Positions 1-8,425 of a stretch of 64,000 nucleotides of DNA are shown in pieces. The stretch spans positions 1 through 64,000 of the forward strand of contig NZ_JAHFUW010000012.1 in the NCBI RefSeq assembly GCF_023264855.1. The letters are read 5' to 3'. Each line of letters starts with the position of its first letter. The first letter of the stretch is position 1. The notes below the pieces were generated by a model. It was not told the origin of the DNA, did no database searches, and worked only from the letters and a program-made list of their open reading frames with translations. Position numbers and translations under genes: made by a program. This stretch comes from Herbiconiux sp. Its GTDB lineage: Bacteria; Actinomycetota; Actinomycetes; Actinomycetales; Microbacteriaceae.

Positions 1-469
1 GTACGCCGATCTTGTAGCTCTGCCGATACACGTTGCCTTGACGCCGCACTTCGACGTCGAGTTCGCTCGAGAGCGCGTTCACCACGGAGGATCCCACGCC
101 GTGCAGACCGCCCGAGACCGCGTATCCGCCGCCGCCGAACTTGCCACCGGCGTGCAGGATGGTGAGCACCACCTCGACGGTCGACTTCTTCTCGACCGGG
201 TGGATGTCGACGGGGATACCGCGACCGTTGTCGGTGACCTGGATGCCGCCGTCTTTGCGCATGACCACTTCGATGTGATCGGCATAGCCGGCGAGGGCCT
301 CGTCGACGCTGTTGTCCACGATCTCGTATACCAGGTGGTGCAGGCCGCGGGGACCGGTGGAACCGATGTACATGCCGGGGCGCTTGCGCACCGCCTCGAG
401 GCCTTCCAGAACCTGGATCTGGTCCGCGCCGTACTCGTTGTCAGGGTGGACCTTGTCCGATTCAGACAT
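1..469 (-). CDS. gyrB: DNA gyrase subunit B, N-terminal part (runs off the window)
   Basis: ATPase subunit of DNA gyrase, which introduces negative supercoils with GyrA. Only the first 156 codons are present; the gene continues past base 1. The GHKL ATPase signatures are visible: [10 protein letters not shown] (residues 49-58), DNGRGIP (80-86) and the glycine-rich [14 protein letters not shown] (121-134). The ATG at 469 is preceded by AAGGAG at a good distance. It is the last gene of the leftward run dnaA-dnaN-gnd-recF-dciA-gyrB, the usual actinobacterial order. Confidence 0.97.
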   Translation of the reverse strand, partial: MSESDKVHPDNEYGADQIQVLEGLEAVRKRPGMYIGSTGPRGLHHLVYEIVDNSVDEALAGYADHIEVVMRKDGGIQVTDNGRGIPVDIHPVEKKSTVEVVLTILHAGGKFGGGGYAVSGGLHGVGSSVVNALSSELDVEVRRQGNVYRQSYKIGV

Positions 470-522
470 AGAGAGATGTGCTCCTTGGTGTCGTGCCCAC
501 CGGCCGGGCAAGGCGACCCTTA

Positions 523-528
523 ATTCTA
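523..528 (-). promoter_or_regulatory. Candidate -10 element for gyrB
   Basis: TAGAAT on the minus strand, about 54 bases before the gyrB start, in a relatively AT-rich stretch between dciA and gyrB. No convincing -35 hexamer was found at 17-18 bases, so this is a weak call. Confidence 0.4.
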
Positions 529-605
529 TCAAACGAAGCCTTGGAAACGACGCTCATATGCCCCGCTGAGCGTTTTATTTCGGGCCCGTGACCACATTTG
601 CCTAC

Positions 606-1094
606 TCAGCCGTAGGTATCGCGAGGACCGCGCCCTGGAATCGATCTGGAGCCGCGTTTCCAGCTCGGGGCGTGGGGTGCTTCGAAGCGGATCGACTCGA
701 TGCCCGCTTCGGGGAACCGCTGGGCGATCGTGGTCATGATCAGCACGCGCATGTGGCGCAGCTGCGTGGCCCACGCGGTGGAGTCGCACTGCACGGTGAG
801 TACCGCATCCGTGATACCGATCGGTGTGGAGTGCTCGGCGGTGTCGGGGCCGGCGATCTCGGCCCAGGCGAGCAGCAGATCGGACTTGGCCAGCGACGAG
901 CCCCAGCCCAGTTGGCTGGTGAGCGAACCCATCACGTCGCCGAGGCCGTGCGGGTCGCGGCCGCGGCCGTAGGGCTCGCTCTCGTCGTCGTCGCCCCGCT
1001 TGCGTGTCTTGCGGGATCGCCAGTTCGCGGCGCGCGAATCCGGGTTGCCGAACGCGGCCTTCAGGCGCAGGTAGACGTTCTGCGACTCGGTCAT
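606..1094 (-). CDS. dciA: DUF721/DciA family protein, probable replicative helicase loader
   Basis: 162-residue basic protein. It has a charged, probably flexible N-terminus (about 1-50, with RSRKTRKRG) and a compact DUF721 domain (about 55-145) carrying the family's W-x-E-I-x-G region (AWAEIAG) and a strand that follows (LTVQCDSTAWATQL). DciA proteins are established as the ancestral bacterial operators/loaders of DnaB helicase in lineages without phage-derived DnaC/DnaI. The gene lies 25 bases downstream of recF and before gyrB, its standard actinobacterial place, and dnaB is also in this window. The assignment rests on context and the domain; biochemical function is inferred. Confidence 0.85.
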   Translation of the reverse strand: MTESQNVYLRLKAAFGNPDSRAANWRSRKTRKRGDDDESEPYGRGRDPHGLGDVMGSLTSQLGWGSSLAKSDLLLAWAEIAGPDTAEHSTPIGITDAVLTVQCDSTAWATQLRHMRVLIMTTIAQRFPEAGIESIRFEAPHAPSWKRGSRSIPGRGPRDTYG

Positions 1095-1119
1095 CGGTAC
1101 CGCCCCGGCGAAAGCGCGC

Positions 1120-2334
1120 TCACGAGAACTCCGCCACGATCGTGCCCGCCTGGATGCGCACGGTGTGCGCGGTGAGCGCCTCGGGCACGTCGTCGTAGAC
1201 GGCAGCCGTGATGAGCACCTGCTGGTAGTCCTTCACCGCATCCGCCAGGCGGCCCCGCCGGCCCTGGTCGAGCTCGGCGAAGACGTCGTCGAGAATCACG
1301 ATCGGGTCGCCGGTGCTCGACTCGGCCCGCAGCAGTTCGGCGCAGGCCAGCTTCAGGGCGAGCGCGAACGACCAGGACTCGCCATGGCTCGCGTATCCCT
1401 TGGCCGGCAGCCCGTTCAGGCGGAAGAGCACGTCGTCGCGGTGCGGCCCGACGAGGGTGATGCCGCGATCGCGCTCGGCACGCGCCACCTTCTCCAGTGC
1501 CGCGCGAAAGGAGTCGGCGAGCTCGGTGCGGGTGGGCAGCGCCGCGGCGGCCCCGGCTGATTCGACTCCGTCGGTTCCGGATGCGCGGGTCGCGACATCC
1601 TGAGCCCCGGTGTCGTCGTCGTCACCCGGTTTCTCGGCCAGGATGCTCAGCACCAGTTCGAGCGTGGGCTCCTGTTCCGAGCCGGCGACCGCCTGGTAGG
1701 CCTCGCGCACGAAGGGGCCGAGGGCCTGCACGATGGCGAGTCGCTCGGCGATGATCTCGGTGCCCAGTTCGACCAGGCGCTCGTTCCAGAGTTCGAGCGT
1801 GGAGAGTTTCGCATCCCTCAAGCCGGATGCTCGGGCCGACTTCAGCAGCGCGTTCCGTTGCTTGAGCACCCGGTCGTAATCGGCGAAGACGCCGAGGAGG
1901 CGCGGAGCCCGGGTGCCGAGCAGCGCATCCACGAACCGGCGCCGGGTCGAGGGCTCGCCTCGGATCAGGGCGAGGTCTTCGGGAGCGAACAGCACGGTAG
2001 AGAGGTACCGCGGGAGTTCGCGCGGCTTGATCGCCGCCCGGTTCACCTGCGCGCGATTGGCCCCGCTGCGGTTCAGCTGCAGTTCGACCAGCAGTTCGCG
2101 GCCCTCGTGCTCCAGCCGGGCACGCACGATCGCGGCATCCTGGCCCGCTCTGATCAGCGCCTGATCGGTGGAGACCCGGTGCGAGGAGAGCGTGGCCAGG
2201 TAGCCGAGCGACTCGACGAGGTTCGTCTTGCCCTGGCCGTTACGACCGACGAACAGGTTCGGCCCGGGTTCGAGCGCGACCTCCGCGGTGGCGTAGTTGC
2301 GGAAGTCGGTGAGGCTCAGGTGACGGACGAACAA
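1120..2334 (-). CDS. recF: DNA replication and repair protein RecF
   Basis: SMC-like ATPase that helps RecO/RecR load RecA at single-strand gaps. 404 residues, slightly longer than usual. Walker A is GRNGQGKT (30-37), the ABC-type signature region begins SHGESWSFAL (316 on) and Walker B is VILDDVFAELD (346-356). A hydrophilic, acidic and Ala/Gly-rich stretch at about 233-272 (DDDD, then SAGAAAAL) looks like a lineage insertion. The best start is a TTG at 2334, which gives the normal family N-terminus, HLSLTDFRNY; no strong ribosome-binding site precedes it. It starts 18 bases after gnd and is probably co-transcribed with it. Confidence 0.95.
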   Translation of the reverse strand: MFVRHLSLTDFRNYATAEVALEPGPNLFVGRNGQGKTNLVESLGYLATLSSHRVSTDQALIRAGQDAAIVRARLEHEGRELLVELQLNRSGANRAQVNRAAIKPRELPRYLSTVLFAPEDLALIRGEPSTRRRFVDALLGTRAPRLLGVFADYDRVLKQRNALLKSARASGLRDAKLSTLELWNERLVELGTEIIAERLAIVQALGPFVREAYQAVAGSEQEPTLELVLSILAEKPGDDDDTGAQDVATRASGTDGVESAGAAAALPTRTELADSFRAALEKVARAERDRGITLVGPHRDDVLFRLNGLPAKGYASHGESWSFALALKLACAELLRAESSTGDPIVILDDVFAELDQGRRGRLADAVKDYQQVLITAAVYDDVPEALTAHTVRIQAGTIVAEFS

Positions 2335-2352
2335 GCAGAACCCGGCGCTGGA

Positions 2353-3240
2353 CTAGTCGAGCTCTTTGACCGCGTGGCCGCCGAACTGGTTGCGCAGGGC
2401 GGCGACGGCCTTCATGGCCGGCGAGTCGTCTTGGCGCGACACGAAGCGCGCGAAGATCGACGCGCTGATCGCGGGCATCGGCACGGCGTTCTCGATGGCC
2501 TCCTCGAGGGTCCAGCGACCCTCGCCGGAGTCGTCGACGTAGCCGTGGATCTGGTCGAACTCGGGATCGGCCTCGAGTGCGCGCACCAGCAGTTCGAGCA
2601 GCCAGGAGCGCACGACCGTGCCGCGCTGCCAGGCCTTGAAGGTGCCGGTGACGTCTTTGATGATGTCCTTGCGCGCGTCGAGCAGCTCGTAGCCCTCGGC
2701 GTAGCTCTGCATCATGCCGTACTCGATGCCGTTGTGCACCATCTTCGCGTAGTGGCCGGCGCCGACCTCGCCGACGTGCACGAAGCCCTCGTCGCGCGGT
2801 CCCTCGGGGCGGAGCGCGTCGAACACGGGCATGGCCCGCTCGACGTTCTCCGCGGTTCCGCCGACCATCAGGCCGTACCCGTTGTCCAGGCCCCAGACGC
2901 CGCCGGAGACGCCGGCGTCCATGAACTGGATGCCCTTGGGGGCGAGGAATTCGGAGTGCTTGAAGTCCTCGGTGAACTTGGAGTTGCCACCGTCGATGAT
3001 GAGGTCGCCCTCCTCCAGCACTTCGGAGAGGTCGTGGATGACGCTGTCGGTGATCTTGCCGGCCGGAACCATCACCCAGACGATGCGCGGGGCGGGCAGC
3101 GCGGCGGCGAGGGCCTTGAGGTCGGGAACGTCACTCACGGCGGGGTTCGTGTCGTAGCCGACCACGTCGATGCCCGACTTTTTCAAGCGGGCACGCATGT
3201 TGTTGCCCATCTTGCCCAGACCGATGAGTCCGATGTTCAT
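2353..3240 (-). CDS. gnd: 6-phosphogluconate dehydrogenase (decarboxylating), short form
   Basis: Oxidises 6-phosphogluconate to ribulose 5-phosphate and CO2. 295 residues, the short GntZ/YqeC-like form rather than the approximately 470-residue E. coli form. Rossmann motif GLIGLGKMG is at 4-12; the substrate-binding signature DAGVSGGVWGLDNGYGLM lies mid-protein, followed by KMVHNGIEYGMM with the catalytic Lys/Asn region. ATG at 3240 has AAGGAG upstream. Its position between dnaN and recF is a known actinobacterial synteny and ties pentose-phosphate metabolism to the replication operon by location only. Cofactor preference (NAD or NADP) cannot be told from the sequence alone. Confidence 0.93.
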   Translation of the reverse strand: MNIGLIGLGKMGNNMRARLKKSGIDVVGYDTNPAVSDVPDLKALAAALPAPRIVWVMVPAGKITDSVIHDLSEVLEEGDLIIDGGNSKFTEDFKHSEFLAPKGIQFMDAGVSGGVWGLDNGYGLMVGGTAENVERAMPVFDALRPEGPRDEGFVHVGEVGAGHYAKMVHNGIEYGMMQSYAEGYELLDARKDIIKDVTGTFKAWQRGTVVRSWLLELLVRALEADPEFDQIHGYVDDSGEGRWTLEEAIENAVPMPAISASIFARFVSRQDDSPAMKAVAALRNQFGGHAVKELD

Positions 3241-3268
3241 GACAGCTCCTTGCAGGTGGTGGAGAGGG

Positions 3269-4414
3269 TCAGCGCAGCAGCAGGTTGGGCTGCAGCAGGT
3301 ACTTGTAGTCGTCGGATCCCGGCTGGTCTTTCGAGGACTGGCTGGTGATCAGCACGGGGCCGGGCTTGTTCGGGTTGTCGGTCTTCGTGAACGAGATCCG
3401 CACGAACTCGGAGTGCACGGCGGAGAGACCGTCGAGCAGGAACTGCGGCTTGAGCGACACCACGGTGTCTTGCCCGGTGAGCAGCGCATCGATCGACTCG
3501 GATGCCTGCGCCTGCTCCGATCCGATCGCCTCGAGGGTCACGCCGTCGATCGTGAAGGTGAATCGCAGGGCGGCTTCGCGCTCGAGCACCAGCGACACGC
3601 GCTTGGTGGCCTCGATCAGCTCGGCGGTGTTGATCACGGCGTAGTTGTCGACCGACTCGGGGAACAGGCGCTTGACCGGAGGGAAGTTGCCCTTGATCAG
3701 CAGCGTGGTGACGGTCTTCTTGTCGCTCTTGAACGCGATCAGCTCGCGGTCGTCGGAGTTGGTGATCGCCACCGAGATGGTGCCGGCGTTGCCGAAGGTC
3801 TTGCCGACCTCCTGCAGGGTGCGGGCGGGCACCAGAGCGGTCGCGGTGGTGGTTCCCGAGTCGTTCGAGTCCCAGTCGACGTTGCGCACGGCGACGCGAT
3901 ACCGGTCGGTGGCGACCAGCGAGATGCTGTTCTCGGTGACCTCGAGCTGCACGCCCGTAATGACGGGGGTCACGTCGTCTCGCGACGCGGCGACGGCGAC
4001 CTGGGCGACGGCGGCGGCGAACTGCTCGGCGGGGAGCAGCCCCGACTCGGCGCCGACCTGGGGCAGTGTGGGGTATTCCTCCACCGGCATGCTCAGCAGC
4101 GTGAACTTCGCGGTGCCGCAGCTCACGACGATGCGGGAGTCTTCGGTGCTGAAACGCACCGGCGCGTTCGGCAGCCGGTTGGCGATGTCGGACAGGAGCC
4201 GGCCGGAGACCAGGATGACGCCCGGCTCCTCGACATCCGCGGTGATCTGCGTCTGTGCAGACACCTCGTAGTCGAACGAGGACAGGGTGAGACCGTCGTC
4301 TTTCGCCTCGATCAGCACACCGCTCAGAATCGGCAGTGTGGTGCGCTGGGGCAAGAGCTTCACGGCGAAGGACACTGCTTCGCTGAAGACGTCTCGGTTT
4401 ACTTGGAACTTCAC
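3269..4414 (-). CDS. dnaN: DNA polymerase III sliding clamp (beta subunit)
   Basis: Ring-shaped processivity clamp that tethers DNA polymerase III. 381 residues from a GTG at 4414, giving the typical start KFQVNRDVFSEAV; AGAGGTGA lies about 6 bases upstream. An in-frame ATG at 4456 would add 14 residues that no clamp family member needs, so it was not chosen. The three-domain clamp fold is recognisable from LLPQRTTLPILSGVL near the N-terminus and from the C-terminal hydrophobic-cleft region FLLDGLSAVHSEFVRISF. Transcribed away from oriC, downstream of dnaA. Confidence 0.97.
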   Translation of the reverse strand: MKFQVNRDVFSEAVSFAVKLLPQRTTLPILSGVLIEAKDDGLTLSSFDYEVSAQTQITADVEEPGVILVSGRLLSDIANRLPNAPVRFSTEDSRIVVSCGTAKFTLLSMPVEEYPTLPQVGAESGLLPAEQFAAAVAQVAVAASRDDVTPVITGVQLEVTENSISLVATDRYRVAVRNVDWDSNDSGTTTATALVPARTLQEVGKTFGNAGTISVAITNSDDRELIAFKSDKKTVTTLLIKGNFPPVKRLFPESVDNYAVINTAELIEATKRVSLVLEREAALRFTFTIDGVTLEAIGSEQAQASESIDALLTGQDTVVSLKPQFLLDGLSAVHSEFVRISFTKTDNPNKPGPVLITSQSSKDQPGSDDYKYLLQPNLLLR

Positions 4415-4566
4415 GAAGTCACCTCTGTCGGCATTAGAGACCCTGGGTCGCTCCATGCTACCGGGTGAGTGCGTCCGGATCGGGAACGGGCTGCGAAGCC
4501 GGGGCCACCTCCGAAGAGGTTGTGGGATGTCATTGATTAATTGGGATTCTTAATGGTCTTAACGCC

Positions 4567-4583
4567 TGTGGATATGTGGATAA
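4567..4583 (-). promoter_or_regulatory. Two abutting DnaA boxes
   Basis: TGTGGATAT (4567-4575) and TGTGGATAA (4575-4583) read on the plus strand share one base; the second is a perfect complement of the consensus TTATCCACA. Immediately beside the AT-rich candidate unwinding element. Confidence 0.8.
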
Positions 4584-4731
4584 GTCTGTTTAAAACCCTT
4601 GGTTCCGCTGAACTACAACAGTGTGAGTTGTTGATCCGCTGTGCACCCGGCTTAAAACTCCACATCGTCTAGATGAAGCGGATGTGAACCATTCCACATG
4701 TCGAGGCGACTGATCAACATCCGGAGCCGGG

Positions 4732-4740
4732 TTATCCACA
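4732..4740 (+). promoter_or_regulatory. DnaA box
   Basis: Perfect TTATCCACA, opposite in orientation to the pair at 4567-4583; a one-mismatch inverted copy follows at 4755-4763. Confidence 0.8.
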
Positions 4741-4792
4741 ATCCCTTCACAATCTGTGGAATTCGTACCCAGGTCGCACCCAGGGAGGGCGA

Positions 4793-6304
4793 TCAGGCGC
4801 TTTTGTAGCGCTGGTTGTGCTTGATCCGGTTCGAGATCTCGGTGACCTGGTTGTAGATCGAGCGCTTCTCGGTCATCAACTTGCCGATCTTGTTGTTGGC
4901 GTACATCACCGTGGTGTGGTCCCGGCCGCCGAACAGCTGACCGATCTTGGGCAGCGACAGGCTGGTCATCTCCCGGCACAGGTACATGGCGATCTGGCGT
5001 GCCGTGGCGATGGCCTGTGAGCGACTCGAGCCGTAGAGGTCGTCGACCGAGAGCTTGAAGTAGTCGGCGGTGTGGTTGATGATGTCGACCGGCGCGATGA
5101 TGTTGTCGTCGTCGAGGGTGATGAGGTCTTTCAGCACGGTCTGCACCAGGGCCATGTCGACCGGAGTGCGGTTCAGGCTGGCGAAGGCCGTGACGCGGAT
5201 GAGGGTTCCCTCGAGCTCGCGCACGTTGCTGGAGACCTTCGTGGCCATGAACTCGAGGATGTCGTCGGGCACTCGCAGGCGCTCGCTCTGCGCCTTCTTT
5301 CGCAGGATGGCGATGCGGGTCTCGAGGTCGGGGGTCTGCACATCGGTGATGAGTCCCCACTCGAAGCGGGTGCGCATCCGGTCTTCGAAGCCGGTGAGGT
5401 GCTTCGGCGGCAGGTCGGAGGTGATCACGACCTGCTTGTTGTGGTCGTGCAGCGTGTTGAAGGTGTGGAAGAAGGCCTCTTGCGTCTCGGCCTTGCCCTG
5501 CAGGAACTGGATGTCGTCGATCAGCAGCAGGTCGATGTCGCGGTACCGGCTGTGGAAGGCCGCGCCGCGGTTGTTGGCGATCGAGTTGATGAAATCGTTC
5601 GTGAACTCCTCGGAGCTGACGTATCGCACGCGCACTCCGGGGTAGAGGCTGATGGCGTAGTGGCCGATCGCGTGCAGCAGGTGCGTCTTTCCGAGGCCGG
5701 AGTCGCCGTAGATGAACAGCGGGTTGTAGGCCTTGGCCGGCGCCTCGGCCACCGCCACCGCGGCGGCGTGGGCGAAGCGGTTCGAGCCGCCGATCACGAA
5801 GTTGTCGAAGCTGTACTTGGGGTTCAGCCGCGTGTCGTTGTTGCGGAGGGGCCCGACGGTCTCCTGCACGGGCGGGGCGACGGATGCCACCGACTCCGCG
5901 TAGCTGGATTCGGATGCCGTGCGCTGACCGAGGCCCTGGCCCTGGCCTGGCGCCGGGACCTGGCCGATGGGGCCGGTGGCGCCGGCCGAGGAGGTCGCCT
6001 CGGCCGCATCCGACGCCGCGGGATAGCCGCTGATGTCGGGGTTCACCACCACCGAGAAGCTGCTGACGTCCAGGTTCGGATCGAGCGTGCCGAGCGCGGC
6101 GAGAAGAGAGGGGCGCACCCGCTGCTCGAGCATGTCGCGGGTGAAGTCGTTGGGAACCTCGAGGTAGAACGAGCCGCCCAGAATCCCCTTCGGGACCACC
6201 AGGCCGAGGAACCCTTTGAGTTGCGGAGTGATCCGTTCGTCGGCCGAGAGAACCTGGAGGATCTTCCGCCAGTTCTCCTCTGTCGAACCGGCACCCTCAG
6301 CCAA
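4793..6304 (-). CDS. dnaA: Chromosomal replication initiator protein DnaA
   Basis: AAA+ initiator that binds DnaA boxes and melts oriC. 503 residues: domain I about 1-85, a Gly/Pro/Gln-rich linker (domain II) about 90-160, AAA+ domain III with Walker A GDSGLGKT (200-207) and Walker B LLLIDDIQ (259-266), and DNA-binding domain IV with the signature GGRDHTTVMYA starting at 459. The start is a TTG at 6304, five bases after AGGAG; no ATG or GTG fits. A TTG start is also known for mycobacterial dnaA, which supports the choice. First gene of the leftward replication run. Confidence 0.98.
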   Translation of the reverse strand: MAEGAGSTEENWRKILQVLSADERITPQLKGFLGLVVPKGILGGSFYLEVPNDFTRDMLEQRVRPSLLAALGTLDPNLDVSSFSVVVNPDISGYPAASDAAEATSSAGATGPIGQVPAPGQGQGLGQRTASESSYAESVASVAPPVQETVGPLRNNDTRLNPKYSFDNFVIGGSNRFAHAAAVAVAEAPAKAYNPLFIYGDSGLGKTHLLHAIGHYAISLYPGVRVRYVSSEEFTNDFINSIANNRGAAFHSRYRDIDLLLIDDIQFLQGKAETQEAFFHTFNTLHDHNKQVVITSDLPPKHLTGFEDRMRTRFEWGLITDVQTPDLETRIAILRKKAQSERLRVPDDILEFMATKVSSNVRELEGTLIRVTAFASLNRTPVDMALVQTVLKDLITLDDDNIIAPVDIINHTADYFKLSVDDLYGSSRSQAIATARQIAMYLCREMTSLSLPKIGQLFGGRDHTTVMYANNKIGKLMTEKRSIYNQVTEISNRIKHNQRYKSA

Positions 6305-6470
6305 TGGAACTCCTGTCGAACGTGTCTAGCGGCGCCGGATCGAAAGCATCCGTCACCAGCCGCGTGCTTGGCCCCCGCCGGCTGTTAGTAACTGTAGGCA
6401 CCTAAGCTAGTGACTGCCATGCCGGAGGGCAAGTTCGTTGTATTGACGGCCTGCGTGTCCTACACAGATG

Positions 6471-6491
6471 TTGTCCACAAGCTGTGGATAA
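6471..6491. promoter_or_regulatory. Head-to-head DnaA box pair
   Basis: TTGTCCACA (6471-6479) and TGTGGATAA (6483-6491) form an inverted pair separated by only three bases. It lies between dnaA and rpmH, just upstream of the rpmH -35 element, so DnaA binding could influence both. Confidence 0.8.
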
Positions 6492-6514
6492 TTGACTCTT
6501 TGGGCAGATCCGGT

Positions 6515-6543
6515 TTGACCCCAGGCCTCTGAGGTCGTAGGTT
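6515..6543 (+). promoter_or_regulatory. rpmH promoter
   Basis: -35 TTGACC (6515-6520), 17-base spacer, -10 TAGGTT (6538-6543): a near-consensus primary-sigma promoter about 95 bases before rpmH, suitable for the highly expressed rpmH-rnpA-yidD-yidC-jag run. Confidence 0.75.
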
Positions 6544-6638
6544 TAATCAGTTGACTTGTAGCGGTTTCCCGCTGCCCCCCTCGAATACGACTTCACGACG
6601 GTCTTGCTGCCTGCTTGCCCGCCGGACCGGAGAACATC

Positions 6639-6776
6639 ATGAGCAAGAGAACTTTCCAGCCGAACAACCGCCGCCGCGCCAAGGTGCACGGTTTCCGTCT
6701 GCGTATGCGCACCCGTGCGGGCCGCTCGATCCTGTCGGCGCGTCGCCGCAAGGGTCGTACCGAGCTCTCCGCCTGA
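6639..6776 (+). CDS. rpmH: 50S ribosomal protein L34
   Basis: 45-residue, very basic protein beginning [15 protein letters not shown] and ending GRTELSA, which is diagnostic of L34. GGAG lies upstream of the ATG at 6639. First gene of the rightward run. Adjacent rnpA, yidD and yidC match the universal bacterial order beside dnaA. Confidence 0.98.
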   Translation: MSKRTFQPNNRRRAKVHGFRLRMRTRAGRSILSARRRKGRTELSA

Positions 6777-6794
6777 GCCCGACCCCTCGCTGCG

Positions 6795-7139
6795 GTGCTG
6801 GCCAGAGCCAATCGCATCACCCACGGCCGTGACTATCGCGGCACCGTGCGGCGTGGTGCGAAATTCGTGGGCCCGCACACCGTGACCTACATTCGCGCAT
6901 CCGACTCATCGTCGTCGGATGCGCGTTTCGGGTTCATCGTGGCGAAATCGGTGGGAGTCGCGGTGGTACGCAATCGCGTACGTCGTCGGATGAAGGCTGC
7001 TGCTTTCGCGCTGCTGCCGTCGATGGCACCGGGAACCGATGTGGTGGTGCGCGCACTGCCCGAAGCTGCGTCTCAGCCTTACGGCGTACTCTTCGAAGAA
7101 CTATCGCGTTCTCTCACCAAAGGATTTGTGCTCGCATGA
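6795..7139 (+). CDS. rnpA: Ribonuclease P protein component
   Basis: Protein subunit of RNase P, which trims the 5' ends of pre-tRNAs together with the RNA rnpB (not in this window). 114 residues from a GTG at 6795; the conserved RNRVRRRM RNA-binding motif is at 59-66. Overlaps the next gene by four bases (ATGA), suggesting translational coupling. Confidence 0.96.
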   Translation: MLARANRITHGRDYRGTVRRGAKFVGPHTVTYIRASDSSSSDARFGFIVAKSVGVAVVRNRVRRRMKAAAFALLPSMAPGTDVVVRALPEAASQPYGVLFEELSRSLTKGFVLA

Positions 7140-7444
7140 TGTCAGTGGTGACGGCGATCCTGCTCCTCCCCCGCAATCTCGCCGTGCTCCTGCTCCGCGG
7201 GTATCGAGCGGTGATCTCTCCTTTATATGGGGATGTCTGCCGGTACTACCCGTCGTGCTCCTCCTATACATTGCAGGCCATTCAGCAGCGCGGTCTGGTG
7301 GTGGGTTCCGGGATGGGCATCTATCGCATCGCCCGCTGCCATCCCTGGGCGAAGGGCGGCGTCGACGACGTGCCGCCGGTGCGCCGCCAGAAGTACCGGT
7401 TGACGCCGTTCGGTTTCGTAGTAGCTAGCCACGGAAAGGGCTAA
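7136..7444 (+). CDS. yidD: Membrane protein insertion efficiency factor YidD
   Basis: 102-residue small membrane-associated protein that aids YidC-dependent insertion. It shows the family hallmark CRYYPSCSSYT (35-45) and a later RCHPW. N-terminal hydrophobic/amphipathic helix about 1-30. Starts inside rnpA (ATGA overlap) and ends 9 bases before yidC. Confidence 0.96.
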   Translation: MMSVVTAILLLPRNLAVLLLRGYRAVISPLYGDVCRYYPSCSSYTLQAIQQRGLVVGSGMGIYRIARCHPWAKGGVDDVPPVRRQKYRLTPFGFVVASHGKG

Positions 7445-7453
7445 CCCCACACC

Positions 7454-8425
7454 ATGGAAATCCCCCTCCTCGATACGATCCTCTGGCCCATCAAATGGGT
7501 GGTGGAGCTGATCCTCGTCGCCTGGCACTGGGTCTGGACCAATGTGTTCCAACTCGACCCCGCGGCCGGCCTCACCTGGGTGCTGTCGATCGTCGGGCTG
7601 GTGATCGTGGTGCGTGCCGCCCTCATCCCGATCTTCGTGCGTCAGATCAAGAGTCAGCGCAAGATGCTCGAAGTCGCGCCACAACTCAAGAAGATCCAGG
7701 ACAAGTACAAGGGCAAGAAGGACCAGTTCTCCCGCGAGGCCATGTCGCGCGAGACCATGGAGCTCTATCGCAAGACCGGTACCAACCCGCTGGCATCCTG
7801 CCTCCCCCTGCTTCTGCAGATGCCGATCTTCTTCAGCCTATTCTCGGTGCTCAACAACGCCCAGAAGGGCCAGAGCGGTGTCGGTCCGCTGAACGCAGAA
7901 CTCGGAAAGCAGTTCGGCGATGCCACGTTGTTCGGAGTGGCGCCTCTGCACGATACCTTCATGAGCGCCTTCAATGCGGGCGGCCCCTGGCAGGTCATGC
8001 TGATCGCCGGCCTGATGGTCGTGCTGATGACCGCCTCGCAGTTCTACACGCAGCTGCAGATCATGGCCAAGAACCAGTCCCCCGAGGCCAAGGCCAGCCC
8101 GATGTACAAGCAGCAGCGCATCCTGCTCTACATCCTCCCGCTGGTGTTCGTGTTCTCGGGCGTCGCGTTCCCGCTCGGCGTGATGTTCTACTGGCTGACC
8201 TCCAACTTCTGGACCATGGGCCAGCAGTTCCTCGTGATCCGCAACATGCCCACGCCCGGCAGCGAGGCGGCGAAGGCCCGTGAGGCGCGCCTCGCCAAGA
8301 AGGGCAAACTCGAGCCGACGAAGGGAGCCCCCGAGATCGAGTCGATCCCGGAGGTTCCGAAGACGACGCAGCGCCAGCAGCCCGTGAGCAAGAACCGGGC
8401 GAAGAAGCAAGGGGACAAGAAATGA
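7454..8425 (+). CDS. yidC: Membrane protein insertase YidC
   Basis: Oxa1/YidC insertase that places proteins in the cytoplasmic membrane alone or with SecYEG. 323 residues, the actinobacterial form without the large periplasmic domain of Gram-negatives. Five or so membrane segments are visible, e.g. LTWVLSIVGLVIVVRAALIP (about 37-56), and the last at about 225-250. A conserved cytosolic region begins RQIKSQRKML (57-66). The C-terminus (about 270-323) is strongly basic and probably contacts ribosomes. Overlaps jag by ATGA. Confidence 0.97.
   Translation: MEIPLLDTILWPIKWVVELILVAWHWVWTNVFQLDPAAGLTWVLSIVGLVIVVRAALIPIFVRQIKSQRKMLEVAPQLKKIQDKYKGKKDQFSREAMSRETMELYRKTGTNPLASCLPLLLQMPIFFSLFSVLNNAQKGQSGVGPLNAELGKQFGDATLFGVAPLHDTFMSAFNAGGPWQVMLIAGLMVVLMTASQFYTQLQIMAKNQSPEAKASPMYKQQRILLYILPLVFVFSGVAFPLGVMFYWLTSNFWTMGQQFLVIRNMPTPGSEAAKAREARLAKKGKLEPTKGAPEIESIPEVPKTTQRQQPVSKNRAKKQGDKK

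Larger units (their letters stand above)
4415..4792. other. Chromosomal replication origin region (oriC), dnaA-dnaN spacer
   Basis: A 378-base gene-free stretch between dnaN and dnaA, where actinobacterial oriC normally sits. It holds several DnaA boxes: TGTGGATAT and TGTGGATAA sharing one base at 4567-4583, TTATCCACA at 4732-4740, and a one-mismatch TGTGGAATT at 4755-4763. An AT-rich segment at about 4530-4565 (runs such as GATTAATT and CTTAATGG) next to the boxes is a candidate unwinding element. Further box-like partial matches occur at 4690-4700. The dnaN promoter must also lie here but was not located. Confidence 0.85.
6305..6638. other. dnaA-rpmH intergenic region with origin-type elements
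   Basis: A 334-base gene-free region between divergent dnaA and rpmH. It contains a head-to-head DnaA box pair (6471-6491), the rpmH promoter (6515-6543) and a possible dnaA -10 (TACAGT on the minus strand, 6391-6396). DnaA boxes beside its own promoter fit the usual dnaA autoregulation. Nothing else coding was recognised. Confidence 0.7.

Noticed and set aside
1858-3348. 496-codon open frame opposite recF and gnd
   Set aside because: Shadow of two conserved genes.
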